Assembly: GCF_026016465.1 (NCBI RefSeq)
Contig: NZ_CP100390.1
Span: 961,001-1,025,000 of the forward strand
Length of the DNA stretch: 64,000 bases
Reading direction: 5' to 3'
From: Alkalimarinus alittae
GTDB taxonomy: Bacteria; Pseudomonadota; Gammaproteobacteria; Pseudomonadales; Oleiphilaceae
The notes under the pieces were generated by a model that worked only from the letters and a program-made list of their open reading frames with translations, did no database searches and had not been told where the DNA came from. The position numbers and the translations under genes were made by a program. Below are positions 1-8,256 of the stretch, in pieces (position 1 is the stretch's first letter; every line of letters begins with the position of its first letter).

Positions 1-639
1 GTGGTGAGCGAAAGCCTAGGCGAGCATGGTGGTTATCGTGAAATCATTACACGGTTGGTAGGTGATGGTGTTTATGGTCAGTTGAAATTTGAGTCGGGTG
101 CGCATCGTGTACAGCGAGTGCCTGAAACAGAATCACAAGGGCGAATACACACTTCAGCTTGCACGGTGGCGGTAATGCCTGAGGCTGATTCATTAGAAGA
201 GATCGATATTAATAAAGGTGATCTCAGAATTGATACCTTTAGGGCGTCTGGAGCTGGTGGTCAGCACGTAAACAAAACTGACTCAGCTATTCGAATTACT
301 CACTTGCCGAGTGGTATTGTGGTGGAGTGTCAGGATGAGCGTTCACAGCATAAAAACAAAGCTCGAGCGATGTCTCTGCTGCAGGCTAAGTTAAATTCTT
401 CTCAGAAAGATGCCGCGGATAAAGAGCAGGCTGATGCCCGTAAGAGTTTGGTCGGTAGTGGTGATCGTTCGGAGCGAATCCGCACATATAACTACCCTCA
501 GGGGCGTATTACTGACCACCGCATCAACCTTACGCTGTATAAATTGGCAGAAGTGACGGAAGGTGATTTAAACCCTATCATCGAACCGTTGCTGCAGGAG
601 TATCAGGCTGATCTTCTTGCTTCATTAAGCGAAGATTAA
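1..639 (+). CDS. prfA: Peptide chain release factor 1 (RF1), 5'-truncated by the window edge
   Basis: RF1 releases the finished protein from the ribosome at UAA and UAG codons. The visible part is the C-terminal 212 residues of a protein usually about 360 long; the reading frame is open at base 1, so the true start lies outside the window and the GTG at 1 is not a real start. The GGQ catalytic motif that enters the peptidyl-transferase centre is at bases 256-264, inside the typical SGAGGQHVN context. The following [10 protein letters not shown] basic stretch and RTYNYPQGR segment are also typical of bacterial class-I release factors. The stop codon overlaps the prmC start (TAATG), the usual prfA-prmC coupling; PrmC methylates the Gln of this GGQ motif. 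The tripeptide that separates RF1 from RF2 is not in view, so the RF1 call rests on overall similarity and on the prmC neighbour. Confidence 0.96.
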   Translation: MVSESLGEHGGYREIITRLVGDGVYGQLKFESGAHRVQRVPETESQGRIHTSACTVAVMPEADSLEEIDINKGDLRIDTFRASGAGGQHVNKTDSAIRITHLPSGIVVECQDERSQHKNKARAMSLLQAKLNSSQKDAADKEQADARKSLVGSGDRSERIRTYNYPQGRITDHRINLTLYKLAEVTEGDLNPIIEPLLQEYQADLLASLSED

Positions 640-1472
640 TGTCTCTCAGTATTGCGGATGCGATTCGTCAGGCAGAAGTACCTGACTCAGACACGCCTGA
701 ACTAGATAAAGAAGTATTGCTCTGTCATGTGTTAAACAAAGACAGAGCTTATCTTTTTACTTGGCCAGAAAGAATCTTAGAACAATCTCAATATGATGCC
801 TTTTCGATCTTGCTTGAACGCCGGAATAACGGCGAACCTATTGCTTATTTAACAGGCGTTAGAGAGTTCTGGTCACTGCCACTTAAGGTTCACCCGTCTA
901 CACTTATTCCTCGCCCTGATACCGAGCGCTTAGTAGAGGTCGCGCTTGAATTATTGCCTAATAAACCTACAAATGTTGTTGATCTCGGTACCGGTACAGG
1001 GGCAATCGCGTTAGCGTTGGCTTCAGAAAGGCCGTTGTGGTCGGTTATGGGAATAGATCAGTCTGAGGAAGCTGTTGAGTTAGCGAAAGACAATGCACGG
1101 ATTAACGATCTAGACCGAGTGGCCTTTAAGGTGGGCTCGTGGTGTGAAGGGTTAAACCCCGATAGCGTTGACTTGATGGTGAGTAATCCACCATATATTG
1201 CTGAAACTGACCCACATTTAAGCCAAGGAGATGTTCGCTTTGAACCCTTATCTGCATTGGTTGCTGCGCAAAATGGCTTGTCGGATATTGTTGATATCGC
1301 GCAGCAATCCCGTGTTTGTTTAAGGTTGCAAGGTTGGTTGATTGTGGAACATGGCTTTGAGCAAGCGAGTGATGTGCGGCAGATATTTAAAGATTGCGAC
1401 TATAGGGATGTAACAAGTTACCAAGATTTATCGGGTAATGACCGCGTCACTGTTGGGTGCTGGTTAGGATGA
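639..1472 (+). CDS. prmC: Release factor glutamine methyltransferase PrmC
   Basis: PrmC transfers a methyl group from S-adenosylmethionine to the glutamine of the GGQ motif in release factors RF1 and RF2. The 277-residue protein has the usual N-terminal helical domain that binds the release factor, then a Rossmann methyltransferase domain. The SAM-binding motif DLGTGTG is at residues 115-121. The catalytic NPPY motif, diagnostic for amide-nitrogen methylation, is at 183-186. The ATG overlaps the prfA stop by one base (TAATG), which suggests translational coupling and fixes the start. Length matches the family, and a MoeB-like gene follows after 13 bases in the same direction, so the three probably form one operon. 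Confidence 0.96.
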   Translation: MSLSIADAIRQAEVPDSDTPELDKEVLLCHVLNKDRAYLFTWPERILEQSQYDAFSILLERRNNGEPIAYLTGVREFWSLPLKVHPSTLIPRPDTERLVEVALELLPNKPTNVVDLGTGTGAIALALASERPLWSVMGIDQSEEAVELAKDNARINDLDRVAFKVGSWCEGLNPDSVDLMVSNPPYIAETDPHLSQGDVRFEPLSALVAAQNGLSDIVDIAQQSRVCLRLQGWLIVEHGFEQASDVRQIFKDCDYRDVTSYQDLSGNDRVTVGCWLG

Positions 1473-1485
1473 TAGGAAGGTAGTA

Positions 1486-2250
1486 ATGACATTGCGTGAT
1501 GATTACGATTTTAACGACGAGGAATTATTGCGTTATAGTCGTCAAATAATGCTACCAGCTTTTGATATTGTTGGTCAGTCTCGGCTGGCTTCGAGTCGAG
1601 TGCTTATTATCGGATTGGGTGGGCTGGGGTCACCTATTGCACTTTATTTGGCGGCTGCGGGTGTGGGTACGCTGCACTTAGCTGACTTTGATGAGGTTGA
1701 ATTATCAAACCTGCAAAGGCAAGTTGCGCATACCATGGAAGACTTAGGCAGTAAGAAAGTGGTGTCAGCGCAAAGAGCTGTCGCTCAAATAAACCCCAAA
1801 GTTAACGTGATTGTGCAGGCTGAGCGGTTAGACGGTGTCGCATTGTTAGATGCGGTATCTGAGGCAGATGTTGTGATCGATGCGACAGATAACTTTTCAA
1901 CACGGTTTGCTATTAATCAGGCGTGCGTTAAACATAAAACACCCTTGGTGTCAGGCGCTGCTATTCGAATGGAAGGGCAGGTGTCGGTGTTTGATAGCCG
2001 CACGCAGGATGCGCCTTGTTATCAATGCTTATATTCTGATATTTCAGAAGAGCAACTCACGTGCTCTGAGGCTGGCGTAATGGCGCCTCTTGTTGGGATT
2101 ATTGGTTCTGTTCAGGCGATGGAGGCTGTTAAGGTTATTTCAGGCATAGGGCAGCCTCTTGCCGGTAAATTATTAATACTGGACGCTATGACGATGGAAT
2201 GGCGTACAATGAAGCTGAAAAAAGACCCGCAATGTAAGACCTGTTCCTAG
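1486..2250 (+). CDS. moeB: MoeB/ThiF/HesA-family adenylyltransferase
   Basis: E1-like enzymes of this family activate the C-terminal glycine of a small ubiquitin-fold sulfur carrier (MoaD or ThiS) by adenylation, before sulfur transfer in molybdopterin or thiamine synthesis. The 254 residues carry the nucleotide-binding motif GLGGLGS at 43-49, the acidic strand end LADFDEVELSNLQRQ from about 65, the IDATDNF segment near 131, and two zinc-binding CxxC pairs (C178/C181 and C250/C253). There is no C-terminal rhodanese domain, so it is the short MoeB/ThiF form. An AGGAAGG ribosome-binding site just upstream supports the start. The position behind prmC matches the Pseudomonas prfA-prmC-moeB order as I recall it, which favours MoeB over ThiF, but the sequence alone cannot settle which carrier it serves. 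Confidence 0.85.
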   Translation: MTLRDDYDFNDEELLRYSRQIMLPAFDIVGQSRLASSRVLIIGLGGLGSPIALYLAAAGVGTLHLADFDEVELSNLQRQVAHTMEDLGSKKVVSAQRAVAQINPKVNVIVQAERLDGVALLDAVSEADVVIDATDNFSTRFAINQACVKHKTPLVSGAAIRMEGQVSVFDSRTQDAPCYQCLYSDISEEQLTCSEAGVMAPLVGIIGSVQAMEAVKVISGIGQPLAGKLLILDAMTMEWRTMKLKKDPQCKTCS

Positions 2251-2273
2251 TCAGGCAAAGATGAATTTATGCG

Positions 2274-3071
2274 CTAAACAGCGTTGTAATGACAGTCCTC
2301 ATAATAACAATAGTCACTTGCTAAGGTTGTTTCGGTATTGCGCTTGTGGAGTAATGCTAGCAATGACTGGCTTTCAATTATCTGAATATCACTTCTTTTA
2401 ACTGTTAAAAAGCCACTCTCTTGGAAGCGAGTGAGAGTACGGCTAATGGTCTCGGCTGTTACAAATAGGTAATGACTAATTTCTATGCGAGACATGGGGA
2501 GGTTGAAATGATCTCTTGCATAGTTTTGATGGTGCATTCTTGCCGCAATATTGAGCAAAAAATAAGCGAGTTTTTGGTCTGAGTCTAAATTGCCAATTAA
2601 CGCGGTTCTGCGGTTGGCTTCTAGCAGCGCTTGCCCCATGAGTGAAGCATGGCACTTTGCCAGTGATAGCGGTGATTCGGGCAGTTGCCAATATTTGTCC
2701 ATTGGTAAAATGAAAAGGTAGGTCGTGCACAAGGCAACGGCTTCATATGTTGACTTGCGCATGGCGGGGCCATCAAACCCTAGTAGGTCGCCCTGAAGAT
2801 AGAAACCAAGAATCATGACTCTGCCATTAATATCTGACACCTGTGTTTTTAACACGCCACTCACAACAATGCAGATGGCGCCAGGGTGATCCATGAGTTC
2901 AGTAATAGATTCACCCTTTTGAAAAACCTTAAACGAACCGTTCTGATGAAGGCTCTGTTTAAGCTCTTTAGAAAGAGGGTGGGGCCAGGCGATTGAGTCA
3001 ATTGATTGAGTACGGGCACTATTAATTTTTAATGATATGCCTGTATCATAAGGGCATATTAAATCTAGCAT
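2274..3071 (-). CDS. Crp/Fnr-family transcriptional regulator
   Basis: A 265-residue one-component regulator. An N-terminal cyclic-nucleotide-binding-type beta-barrel (roughly residues 35-150) is followed by a dimerisation helix and a C-terminal winged HTH (about 170-235). The recognition helix carries ETISRTLTRFQ, close to the ExxSR helix of FNR proteins, so an FNR-like site (TTGAT-N4-ATCAA) is the likely target. The N-terminal cysteine cluster that binds the oxygen-sensing iron-sulfur cluster in FNR is missing: only C6 is found there. Instead, an unusual C-terminal tail carries C255 and C260. The gene starts inside the last codons of the HPP-family gene (overlap 3065-3071), so the two are co-transcribed. 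The signal it senses is unknown; nitrite or nitric oxide is a guess based on the HPP partner. Family call firm, role open. Confidence 0.85.
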   Translation of the reverse strand: MLDLICPYDTGISLKINSARTQSIDSIAWPHPLSKELKQSLHQNGSFKVFQKGESITELMDHPGAICIVVSGVLKTQVSDINGRVMILGFYLQGDLLGFDGPAMRKSTYEAVALCTTYLFILPMDKYWQLPESPLSLAKCHASLMGQALLEANRRTALIGNLDSDQKLAYFLLNIAARMHHQNYARDHFNLPMSRIEISHYLFVTAETISRTLTRFQESGFLTVKRSDIQIIESQSLLALLHKRNTETTLASDYCYYEDCHYNAV

Positions 3072-4036
3072 GATTGAGTCTCCTCAGCTGACAACATATG
3101 TAATTCTCTGACCCAGTTTTTGTCTTGAAGGATCACAGTATACCGGGCCCAAATAGCAAAGCGGCCTCGCGAGCAGCTTGCTATTTCGCCTTTTCCCATT
3201 CCGCTTACCACTTCATAATAGACGTGTTGACCCGAAACTTTGGTCACTTGTCGAATTGACCAATTTAGCCCTAGCTTACCATTACTGTAGCAAACGCCCG
3301 CTGAAATAGACTTTGGTGAGATAGTAAAGTCATATGACTGGGTGTGTTGTAGAGCGCGCTCAAAAATATCACTGAGGTCTTCAGCTGAAACATCAATAAA
3401 TGAATCGAGTTGCTGAAGTGCTGCAGTAAAGTCTTCCTGGGTTAATCCATGAGCTGGTTTGGTGCGCTTATGGGCGCTAATGCGCTGAGACTTTGTGAGT
3501 CCATGCGCAGGGTAACGTCTTCTCTTAAATAGATAATTGAACGCTACAGCGGTAAGTAACAGTATAGATACATTGGTTAGAATTGGGTCGATGACAAACC
3601 CAAACCCCATGTTATGGATAGGCTCGCCACCGATAACTGCCAATAGTGCGGTCGCCCCTCCTGGTGGGTGAAGGCATCTTAGATAATACATAGCGAGAAT
3701 AGAGAGCCCAACAGCGGTAGCACTTGCTACAATGACATTGTCAAAAGACTGGAAGCAGGCGACGCCTATAATGGCCGAGATAATATGCCCACCCAGTACC
3801 GGCCAAGGTTGTGATAGCGCGCCGTGAGGTACCGCAAATACAAGTACTGCAGACGCGCCGGTTGATGCCACAATAAGGGCGGAAGGTGTAGCGCCTTCAA
3901 TTCTTAACGATAAGAGATAGACTATCGCAATACCCACTAAGCCGCCTAAAGATGAGATTAGTTTTTCCAAATGGGACGTGGTGTTTTGCTCAACCCCTAA
4001 CACTAGGGCTATTTCTCGTAACCAATAATTTGTCAT
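3065..4036 (-). CDS. HPP-family integral membrane protein with uncharacterised C-terminal domain
   Basis: HPP proteins have about four membrane spans and are named for a His-Pro-Pro motif, present here at residues 123-125 in the sequence CLHPPGGATALLAVIGG. The first 170 residues hold hydrophobic spans at about 30-45, 52-70, 82-118 and 150-170. Some family members have been linked to nitrite transport in plants and cyanobacteria; most are uncharacterised. After a basic stretch (about 171-195) there is a soluble C-terminal domain of about 130 residues, which I do not recognise. It is not an obvious CBS pair, the domain often fused to HPP. Two HGLT repeats (residues 178-181 and 196-199) flank the linker. 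The next gene, a Crp/Fnr regulator, overlaps the end of this one by 7 bases, implying a membrane protein/regulator functional pair. Confidence 0.75.
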   Translation of the reverse strand: MTNYWLREIALVLGVEQNTTSHLEKLISSLGGLVGIAIVYLLSLRIEGATPSALIVASTGASAVLVFAVPHGALSQPWPVLGGHIISAIIGVACFQSFDNVIVASATAVGLSILAMYYLRCLHPPGGATALLAVIGGEPIHNMGFGFVIDPILTNVSILLLTAVAFNYLFKRRRYPAHGLTKSQRISAHKRTKPAHGLTQEDFTAALQQLDSFIDVSAEDLSDIFERALQHTQSYDFTISPKSISAGVCYSNGKLGLNWSIRQVTKVSGQHVYYEVVSGMGKGEIASCSRGRFAIWARYTVILQDKNWVRELHMLSAEETQSC

Positions 4037-4235
4037 GTAAAACAGGTGCCTTATCTAAAGTCTCTGATTAAGTTAGGTTAAATTGGGGTGTTAGCTTTAG
4101 CAGTTGCTCGTGAGGATTGGCTTTGAGCGGCACTATTATGGAGCGCTCGCACCAAAATACAGCGTGTCTAACAGAAAGGCAGCAGTCTATAGTTGATGTT
4201 AATAGTTGTATAATGAATATATTTAAATAAACAAT

Positions 4236-4248
4236 TCAATATTATTGA
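4236..4248. promoter_or_regulatory. Candidate LysR-type operator (T-N11-A palindrome)
   Basis: TCAATATTATTGA is a perfect 6-bp dyad around a central T and fits the T-N11-A core of LysR-type binding sites. It lies 21 bases before the lysR start codon in the spacer shared with the divergent HPP gene. The region is very AT-rich, so chance is possible. Confidence 0.35.
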
Positions 4249-4269
4249 TATTAAAATACGGTAGAAATC

Positions 4270-5115
4270 ATGGATGTCGAATTAGCTCGAACGTTTCTTG
4301 AAATAATGAGTGCTGGTAGTTTTCTTGAAGCTGCTGACCGTTTGCACGTTACGCAAACGGCTGTTACTGCACGAATAAGTAGTTTGGAGGCAAAGCTAGA
4401 CTGTAAGCTGTTCGTAAGAAACCGGTCGGGCGCCAAACTCACGCCCGATGGTGAGCGTTTTGTTGATTATGCTACGTCGCTGGTGCAGTTGTGGGATAGA
4501 GCCCAAATAGAAATGAAACTACCCTCTGGTGTAGATACTCGGCTCTGTATTGGTGGGGAAACGAGCCTGTGGACACCACTAATGGTCAATTGGGTGTTAT
4601 GGGCTCAAAAGAATATAGAAAATATCGCCTTGCACACTGAAGTTGCCGACCCTGAGAATTTGATTGAAAAGCTCGGTAAGAATAGTCTTGATGCCGTTAT
4701 TGTTCATCGCCCTAATTATTACTCTGGTTTTGTTGTTGAACAGTTAATGGAAGAAAAATTAATACATGTGAGGTCTGTAAAAAATCCAACGCCTGACCTT
4801 TTTGTCGATTGGGGCCCAGCGTTCCGCGATCAATTTGATGCAGCACTGCCCCAACCAAGACAGACTACTTACTCGTTTAACTTTGGACCTCTCGCGCTAC
4901 AAGTATTGCTGCAGAAGGGGGGGAATGGTTATTTTCGTACACGGGTAGTTAAGCAGTATATTGAGCGGGGTATGCTAGAGCGGGTGCCTGGCGCGCCTGA
5001 GTTTACTCACCCTGTATACTTACTCTATAGGCAAGGAGAAATGACGGAGAGCTTACAAAAAGCACTAATGGGGTTAAGGCTGTTGGCAAGCGAAGATTCG
5101 CGCTGGTTTCTTTAA
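4270..5115 (+). CDS. LysR-family transcriptional regulator
   Basis: A 281-residue LysR-type regulator. The N-terminal winged HTH spans about residues 1-60 and has the classic pattern: LARTFLEIMSAGSF, then AADRLHVTQTAVTARISSLE as the helix-turn-helix, then LFVRNRSGAKLTPDGERF as the wing. The rest is a periplasmic-binding-protein-like effector domain, somewhat shorter than typical (family members usually run 290-310). It is transcribed divergently from the HPP/Crp-Fnr gene pair across a 233-base spacer, the usual arrangement for a LysR regulator and its target, so control of the HPP operon is a reasonable guess. The effector is not predictable from sequence. An AT-rich palindrome lies just upstream of the start. 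The gene ends at a long inverted repeat shared with the convergent phoH-type gene. Confidence 0.88.
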   Translation: MDVELARTFLEIMSAGSFLEAADRLHVTQTAVTARISSLEAKLDCKLFVRNRSGAKLTPDGERFVDYATSLVQLWDRAQIEMKLPSGVDTRLCIGGETSLWTPLMVNWVLWAQKNIENIALHTEVADPENLIEKLGKNSLDAVIVHRPNYYSGFVVEQLMEEKLIHVRSVKNPTPDLFVDWGPAFRDQFDAALPQPRQTTYSFNFGPLALQVLLQKGGNGYFRTRVVKQYIERGMLERVPGAPEFTHPVYLLYRQGEMTESLQKALMGLRLLASEDSRWFL

Positions 5116-5129
5116 TGCTAGGTTAAAGG

Positions 5130-5167
5130 ACACCACTGCAAGCGAGGTTGTTCGCTTGCAGTGGTGT
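5130..5167. terminator. Long perfect hairpin between convergent lysR-type and phoH-type genes
   Basis: The 16-base arm 5130-5145 (ACACCACTGCAAGCGA) is exactly complementary to 5152-5167, with a 6-base loop. It sits between the stop codons of two convergent genes and probably ends transcription both ways. Neither side has a long T-run, so it may need help from Rho or act mainly by blocking read-through. Confidence 0.7.
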
Positions 5168-5169
5168 AA

Positions 5170-6552
5170 TTAAAGGTTAGCTTCCGCAAATTCCGCTAAT
5201 ATCGAACGAGGTACACCCTTTAGGTGAACGTGTCCGCCATGTTTGAACCGTTTAAAACGTTCCGTCATATAGGTTAAGCCAGAGCTTAGTGGGCTGAGGT
5301 AGGGGGTATCAATTTGTGCAAGGTTGCCTAGACAGATGACCTTGCTGCCAGTGCCTGCACGGGTAATAATGGTTTTAATTTGATGGGGGGTTAAATTTTG
5401 AGACTCGTCAATCAGTATTAAGCTGTATTGAAAGCTTCGCCCTCGTATATAGTTTAAAGACTTAAATTGAAGCGGAACCTTGTCGAGTATGTACTCGACG
5501 CTACCATGAGTGTTTTCATCGTCTTGGTGAAGTGCTTCGAGGTTGTCTGTAATAGCACCAAGCCAAGGTTCCATTTTCTCGGTCTCTGTGCCGGGAAGGA
5601 AGCCAATATCTTCATCCAAACCTTGAACGCTTCGTGTAGCAATAATGCGTTTGTATAGTTTGCTGGCCACTGTCATTTCTATGGCTGCGGCCAGTGCTAG
5701 AATTGTTTTTCCTGAGCCGGCTGCTCCGGTGAGATTTACTAAGTGAATATCGGGGGAGAGTAATAAATGAAGCGCCACTGCTTGGTAGATGTCTCTTGGG
5801 GTTAGTCCCCATGCTTCTTGTTGCATGAGCTCATCTTGGCGAATATCTTCTAATACAATTTTTTCATCATCAAGTTCAATAACCTTGCCTACAAAACCTT
5901 GCTCGTCAATAACAAACTCATTGATATGTAAATTTGAAAGTACTCCGTCGCGTTTAAGAATATGCTCGGTGACACCTTCACGCTGTATGGTCTCAACCTT
6001 GTCGATGTTATCCCAGAATGAGTTTTTAAATTCAGTGTAGCCAGAGGGAAGAAGCTCTACGTCGTCTACTAATTGGTCGTTATGATAATCTTGTGCTTCA
6101 ACGCCAAACCCTCTCGCTTTCAAGCGCATGTTGATGTCTTTGCTGACGAGAATTATTTCAAGATTCTTATGAAGTGATTGAAGGTCTGCAAGGCTATTAA
6201 TAATTTTATTGTCGTTGAGGTGATCTGGTAGGTGGGGGCCTTTGCCATCTATGGGGTGCATTAATATTGAAATGGTCCCCAGTGGGTCGGATTTTTCGGT
6301 ACGTTTAATCGGTACGCCTTTTTCAATTTGGTTGGGGGTGGCGTTACCCAGCAGTTGGTCAATCATGCGTATTGCTTGTCGGCAATCAGCGGCAATCGAT
6401 TGCTTTACAGATTTGAGCTTGTCGAGCTCCTCTAGGACGGTCATAGGGATGATGACCTGATGCTCTTCGAAGCTTAAAAGAGCGCTCGGGTCGTGAATGA
6501 GGACGTTGGTGTCGAGTACGTATGCTTTTTTCTTATTTCTGCTTACAGCCAT
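5170..6552 (-). CDS. PIN-PhoH fusion protein (PhoH2-type ATPase/ribonuclease)
   Basis: A 460-residue two-domain protein. The N-terminal PIN nuclease domain (about 8-150) shows the first acidic residue in LDTNVLIHD (D14), an IPMTVLEELDKLK segment with E41/E42, and a later acidic position in SKDINMRLKARG (D139). The C-terminal PhoH domain (about 245-455) has the Walker A motif GAAGSGKT at 276-283 and a Walker B-like ILIDESQN segment. Characterised PhoH2 proteins of this architecture are ATP-dependent RNA helicase/ribonucleases. The old link of PhoH to phosphate starvation concerns a different, PIN-less member. No antitoxin-like small gene precedes it, unlike mycobacterial PhoAT-PhoH2. It starts with ATG; the 107-base spacer to the next minus-strand gene upstream suggests its own promoter. 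Its cellular role here is unknown. Confidence 0.9.
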   Translation of the reverse strand: MAVSRNKKKAYVLDTNVLIHDPSALLSFEEHQVIIPMTVLEELDKLKSVKQSIAADCRQAIRMIDQLLGNATPNQIEKGVPIKRTEKSDPLGTISILMHPIDGKGPHLPDHLNDNKIINSLADLQSLHKNLEIILVSKDINMRLKARGFGVEAQDYHNDQLVDDVELLPSGYTEFKNSFWDNIDKVETIQREGVTEHILKRDGVLSNLHINEFVIDEQGFVGKVIELDDEKIVLEDIRQDELMQQEAWGLTPRDIYQAVALHLLLSPDIHLVNLTGAAGSGKTILALAAAIEMTVASKLYKRIIATRSVQGLDEDIGFLPGTETEKMEPWLGAITDNLEALHQDDENTHGSVEYILDKVPLQFKSLNYIRGRSFQYSLILIDESQNLTPHQIKTIITRAGTGSKVICLGNLAQIDTPYLSPLSSGLTYMTERFKRFKHGGHVHLKGVPRSILAEFAEANL

Positions 6553-6659
6553 ACAATAAATACCTCTATGAGCACAATGTTGGATTAAGCTAGTGGGTTA
6601 TGTGAACAACGTATGTTATGCCATTATTGAGAGTATGCGGTTGCTGCAGTGTTAAGGTT

Positions 6660-7124
6660 TTATTGTGCATCCGCGATGACTTTTAATAGGTCGTAGGTTG
6701 TTATAATGCCTGTGACTTCACCTGCATGAATGACGAAAACCCGATGAAGATGTTCATCCATCATTAGCTCAGCAATTTCTTTTACGGGGGCGTCTTCTTC
6801 TACAGAAAAAACAATGGGCGTCATTATGTCTCTTACTTCAACAGGGACATTGATCATCTCTTCGAAGATAAACTGTTTGAGGCGGCGAGCCTCTTTTTGG
6901 TCTTCTTCAGTCATCCTCTTTTCATGTTCACTTGATACATTATTCAAATGAAAGTCGGCAATATCTTTTAGGGTCGCAATGCCAATGACATCACCCGCTT
7001 CGTCAATAACAGGGCTTCCGCTGATTTCGTTGTCAGATAAGAATTTTGCAAATTTTTGCATGGTCCACGATTGAGGGACCGATTTAACATGCGGAGTCAT
7101 GATGTCGCGTGCGACAGGGGTCAT
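6660..7124 (-). CDS. Tandem CBS-domain protein
   Basis: About 154 residues made almost entirely of two CBS domains, which pair into a Bateman module that binds adenosine nucleotides (AMP, ATP, SAM). Both repeats show the typical RDIMTP opening (ARDIMTPHVKSV and VRDIMTPIVFSV) and the hydrophobic SPVIDEAGDVIGIATLKDI / VFVIHAGEVTGIITTYDLL endings. I chose the ATG at 7124 because a GGAA ribosome-binding site lies 7-8 bases before it. A longer version starting at 7160 adds 12 residues but has no clear binding site. It lies between the phoH-type gene and the START-domain gene, all on the minus strand with gaps of about 70-110 bases. No partner enzyme or channel domain is attached, so it may act as a separate energy-sensing subunit; target unknown. 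Confidence 0.86.
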   Translation of the reverse strand: MTPVARDIMTPHVKSVPQSWTMQKFAKFLSDNEISGSPVIDEAGDVIGIATLKDIADFHLNNVSSEHEKRMTEEDQKEARRLKQFIFEEMINVPVEVRDIMTPIVFSVEEDAPVKEIAELMMDEHLHRVFVIHAGEVTGIITTYDLLKVIADAQ

Positions 7125-7196
7125 TGCGAGTTCCTTTTCATTTATGCCTATTATCTGCATTCTAACCCTAGGGTGAAACTTTGAAAAGCAGCAAGT

Positions 7197-7931
7197 TTAA
7201 GGTGTTGCTGTTTGTTGGCGAGATAACGTTGAATCTACGCCGATAATCATCCCTTGTGAATCAAATAAGATGTTCGCATCTTGGTATTTAGGTGACTGAG
7301 CAGCACGCTCTAGTGCCTGAAGTGATTGAACTGGAATATCTACAATCAGTGCATTTACTAACCAGCCAGGAAGCATGCCGCCTGGTTCTGTGTGCTGTAG
7401 CCAAGTCATTTTAGTCTTGTTGTCTTCGAGTGGCTCAAACGAATAAATGGTTTGAGCAACATGTACTCTTTCATATTCGTCACTAATCGCTTTTTTATGG
7501 TCTGTTGCATTCATATGCATATAAATTATGCCGCTTTTAGGGTCATTGCTTGTCTTGATATGAAGTACGTAGTCTCTATCTTTGAATGGCCAGGGCATAT
7601 CGTTGACAGAATAAGCATAGCGATCGTTAAAGCTTTTTTCATCGAAGGCGCTCGCAACGGTGCAGCCTAATACCCATTCCATACACGATTTAGGGTTAGC
7701 CATAACCGCCATCAGGTTGTTTATTGGAGCATCAATAATGGTAACGGCTTTAAACGCTTTGAAGTTGGAGTTGGGGTGTGGGCGAGTGTATATAGTAATA
7801 CTACCCTCTGTTGTTTGCTCTTCCCAGTCTGGGGCATCCATAGGCACCTCGCTAGAAATAGCGAAAGAAGAGGCAATGGTCGTTGTTAGTGCAAGTATTA
7901 TTGAAATAGCAGATAAAAAAGAACGAGTCAT
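7197..7931 (-). CDS. Exported START-domain (lipid-binding fold) protein
   Basis: A 244-residue protein with a signal peptide: basic start MTRSF, hydrophobic core to about residue 22, and probable cleavage after SSFA (near 24). The mature part has the START/SRPBCC helix-grip fold that holds a hydrophobic ligand: VTIIDAPINNLMAVMANPKSC, then MPWPFKDRDYVLH, and a C-terminal helix GWLVNALIVDIPVQSLQALE. The PWPFKDRDYV segment is characteristic of bacterial START proteins. Export places it in the periplasm, where a lipid-carrier or polyketide/lipid-sensing role is conceivable, but the ligand is not known. It lies upstream of the CBS gene on the same strand. Homologues in marine gammaproteobacteria are, as I recall, annotated only as START domain-containing proteins. 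Confidence 0.85.
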   Translation of the reverse strand: MTRSFLSAISIILALTTTIASSFAISSEVPMDAPDWEEQTTEGSITIYTRPHPNSNFKAFKAVTIIDAPINNLMAVMANPKSCMEWVLGCTVASAFDEKSFNDRYAYSVNDMPWPFKDRDYVLHIKTSNDPKSGIIYMHMNATDHKKAISDEYERVHVAQTIYSFEPLEDNKTKMTWLQHTEPGGMLPGWLVNALIVDIPVQSLQALERAAQSPKYQDANILFDSQGMIIGVDSTLSRQQTATP

Positions 7932-8256
7932 AATTAAACTTTATTGAGGGTTAAAAATTAGGTTCAGCATTGTATAACTAGCTTAAGTGCAAAAGCTCGA
8001 GTTATATCAGCGACCGACTGCAACCTATGAGTTATTAGCACCTGATAAATAAAGGCAGTCGAGTCTAAATCGGACAAAATCAGCTAATTAACATATAGAT
8101 AGCAGGTGGATTTTATCACTGACTGAAGGTTATAAATGATAATTCATATACATTTTGGTAAAAATGTTCGAGTTTACCTTGGCCGTTAGTTGGAGAACGT
8201 GTCCAATTAAATAATAATGATCAGATATATTGAGCACTGACTATAAAGGGGGTCTA
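7932..8256. other. Intergenic region between divergent START and DUF2804 genes
   Basis: This 325-base stretch has no convincing gene. It must contain the promoters of both flanking genes, but I cannot pick a clear -35/-10 pair. Two 7-base arms (CGACTGC at 8015-8021, GCAGTCG at 8055-8061) could form a hairpin with a 33-base loop. The AAAGGGGG ribosome-binding site of the DUF2804 gene is at about 8245-8252. Confidence 0.5.

Noticed and set aside
6660..7160. Longer CBS-protein start at 7160
   Set aside because: The ATG at 7124 has a GGAA ribosome-binding site at good distance, while 7160 has none; the 12 extra residues are not part of the CBS fold.
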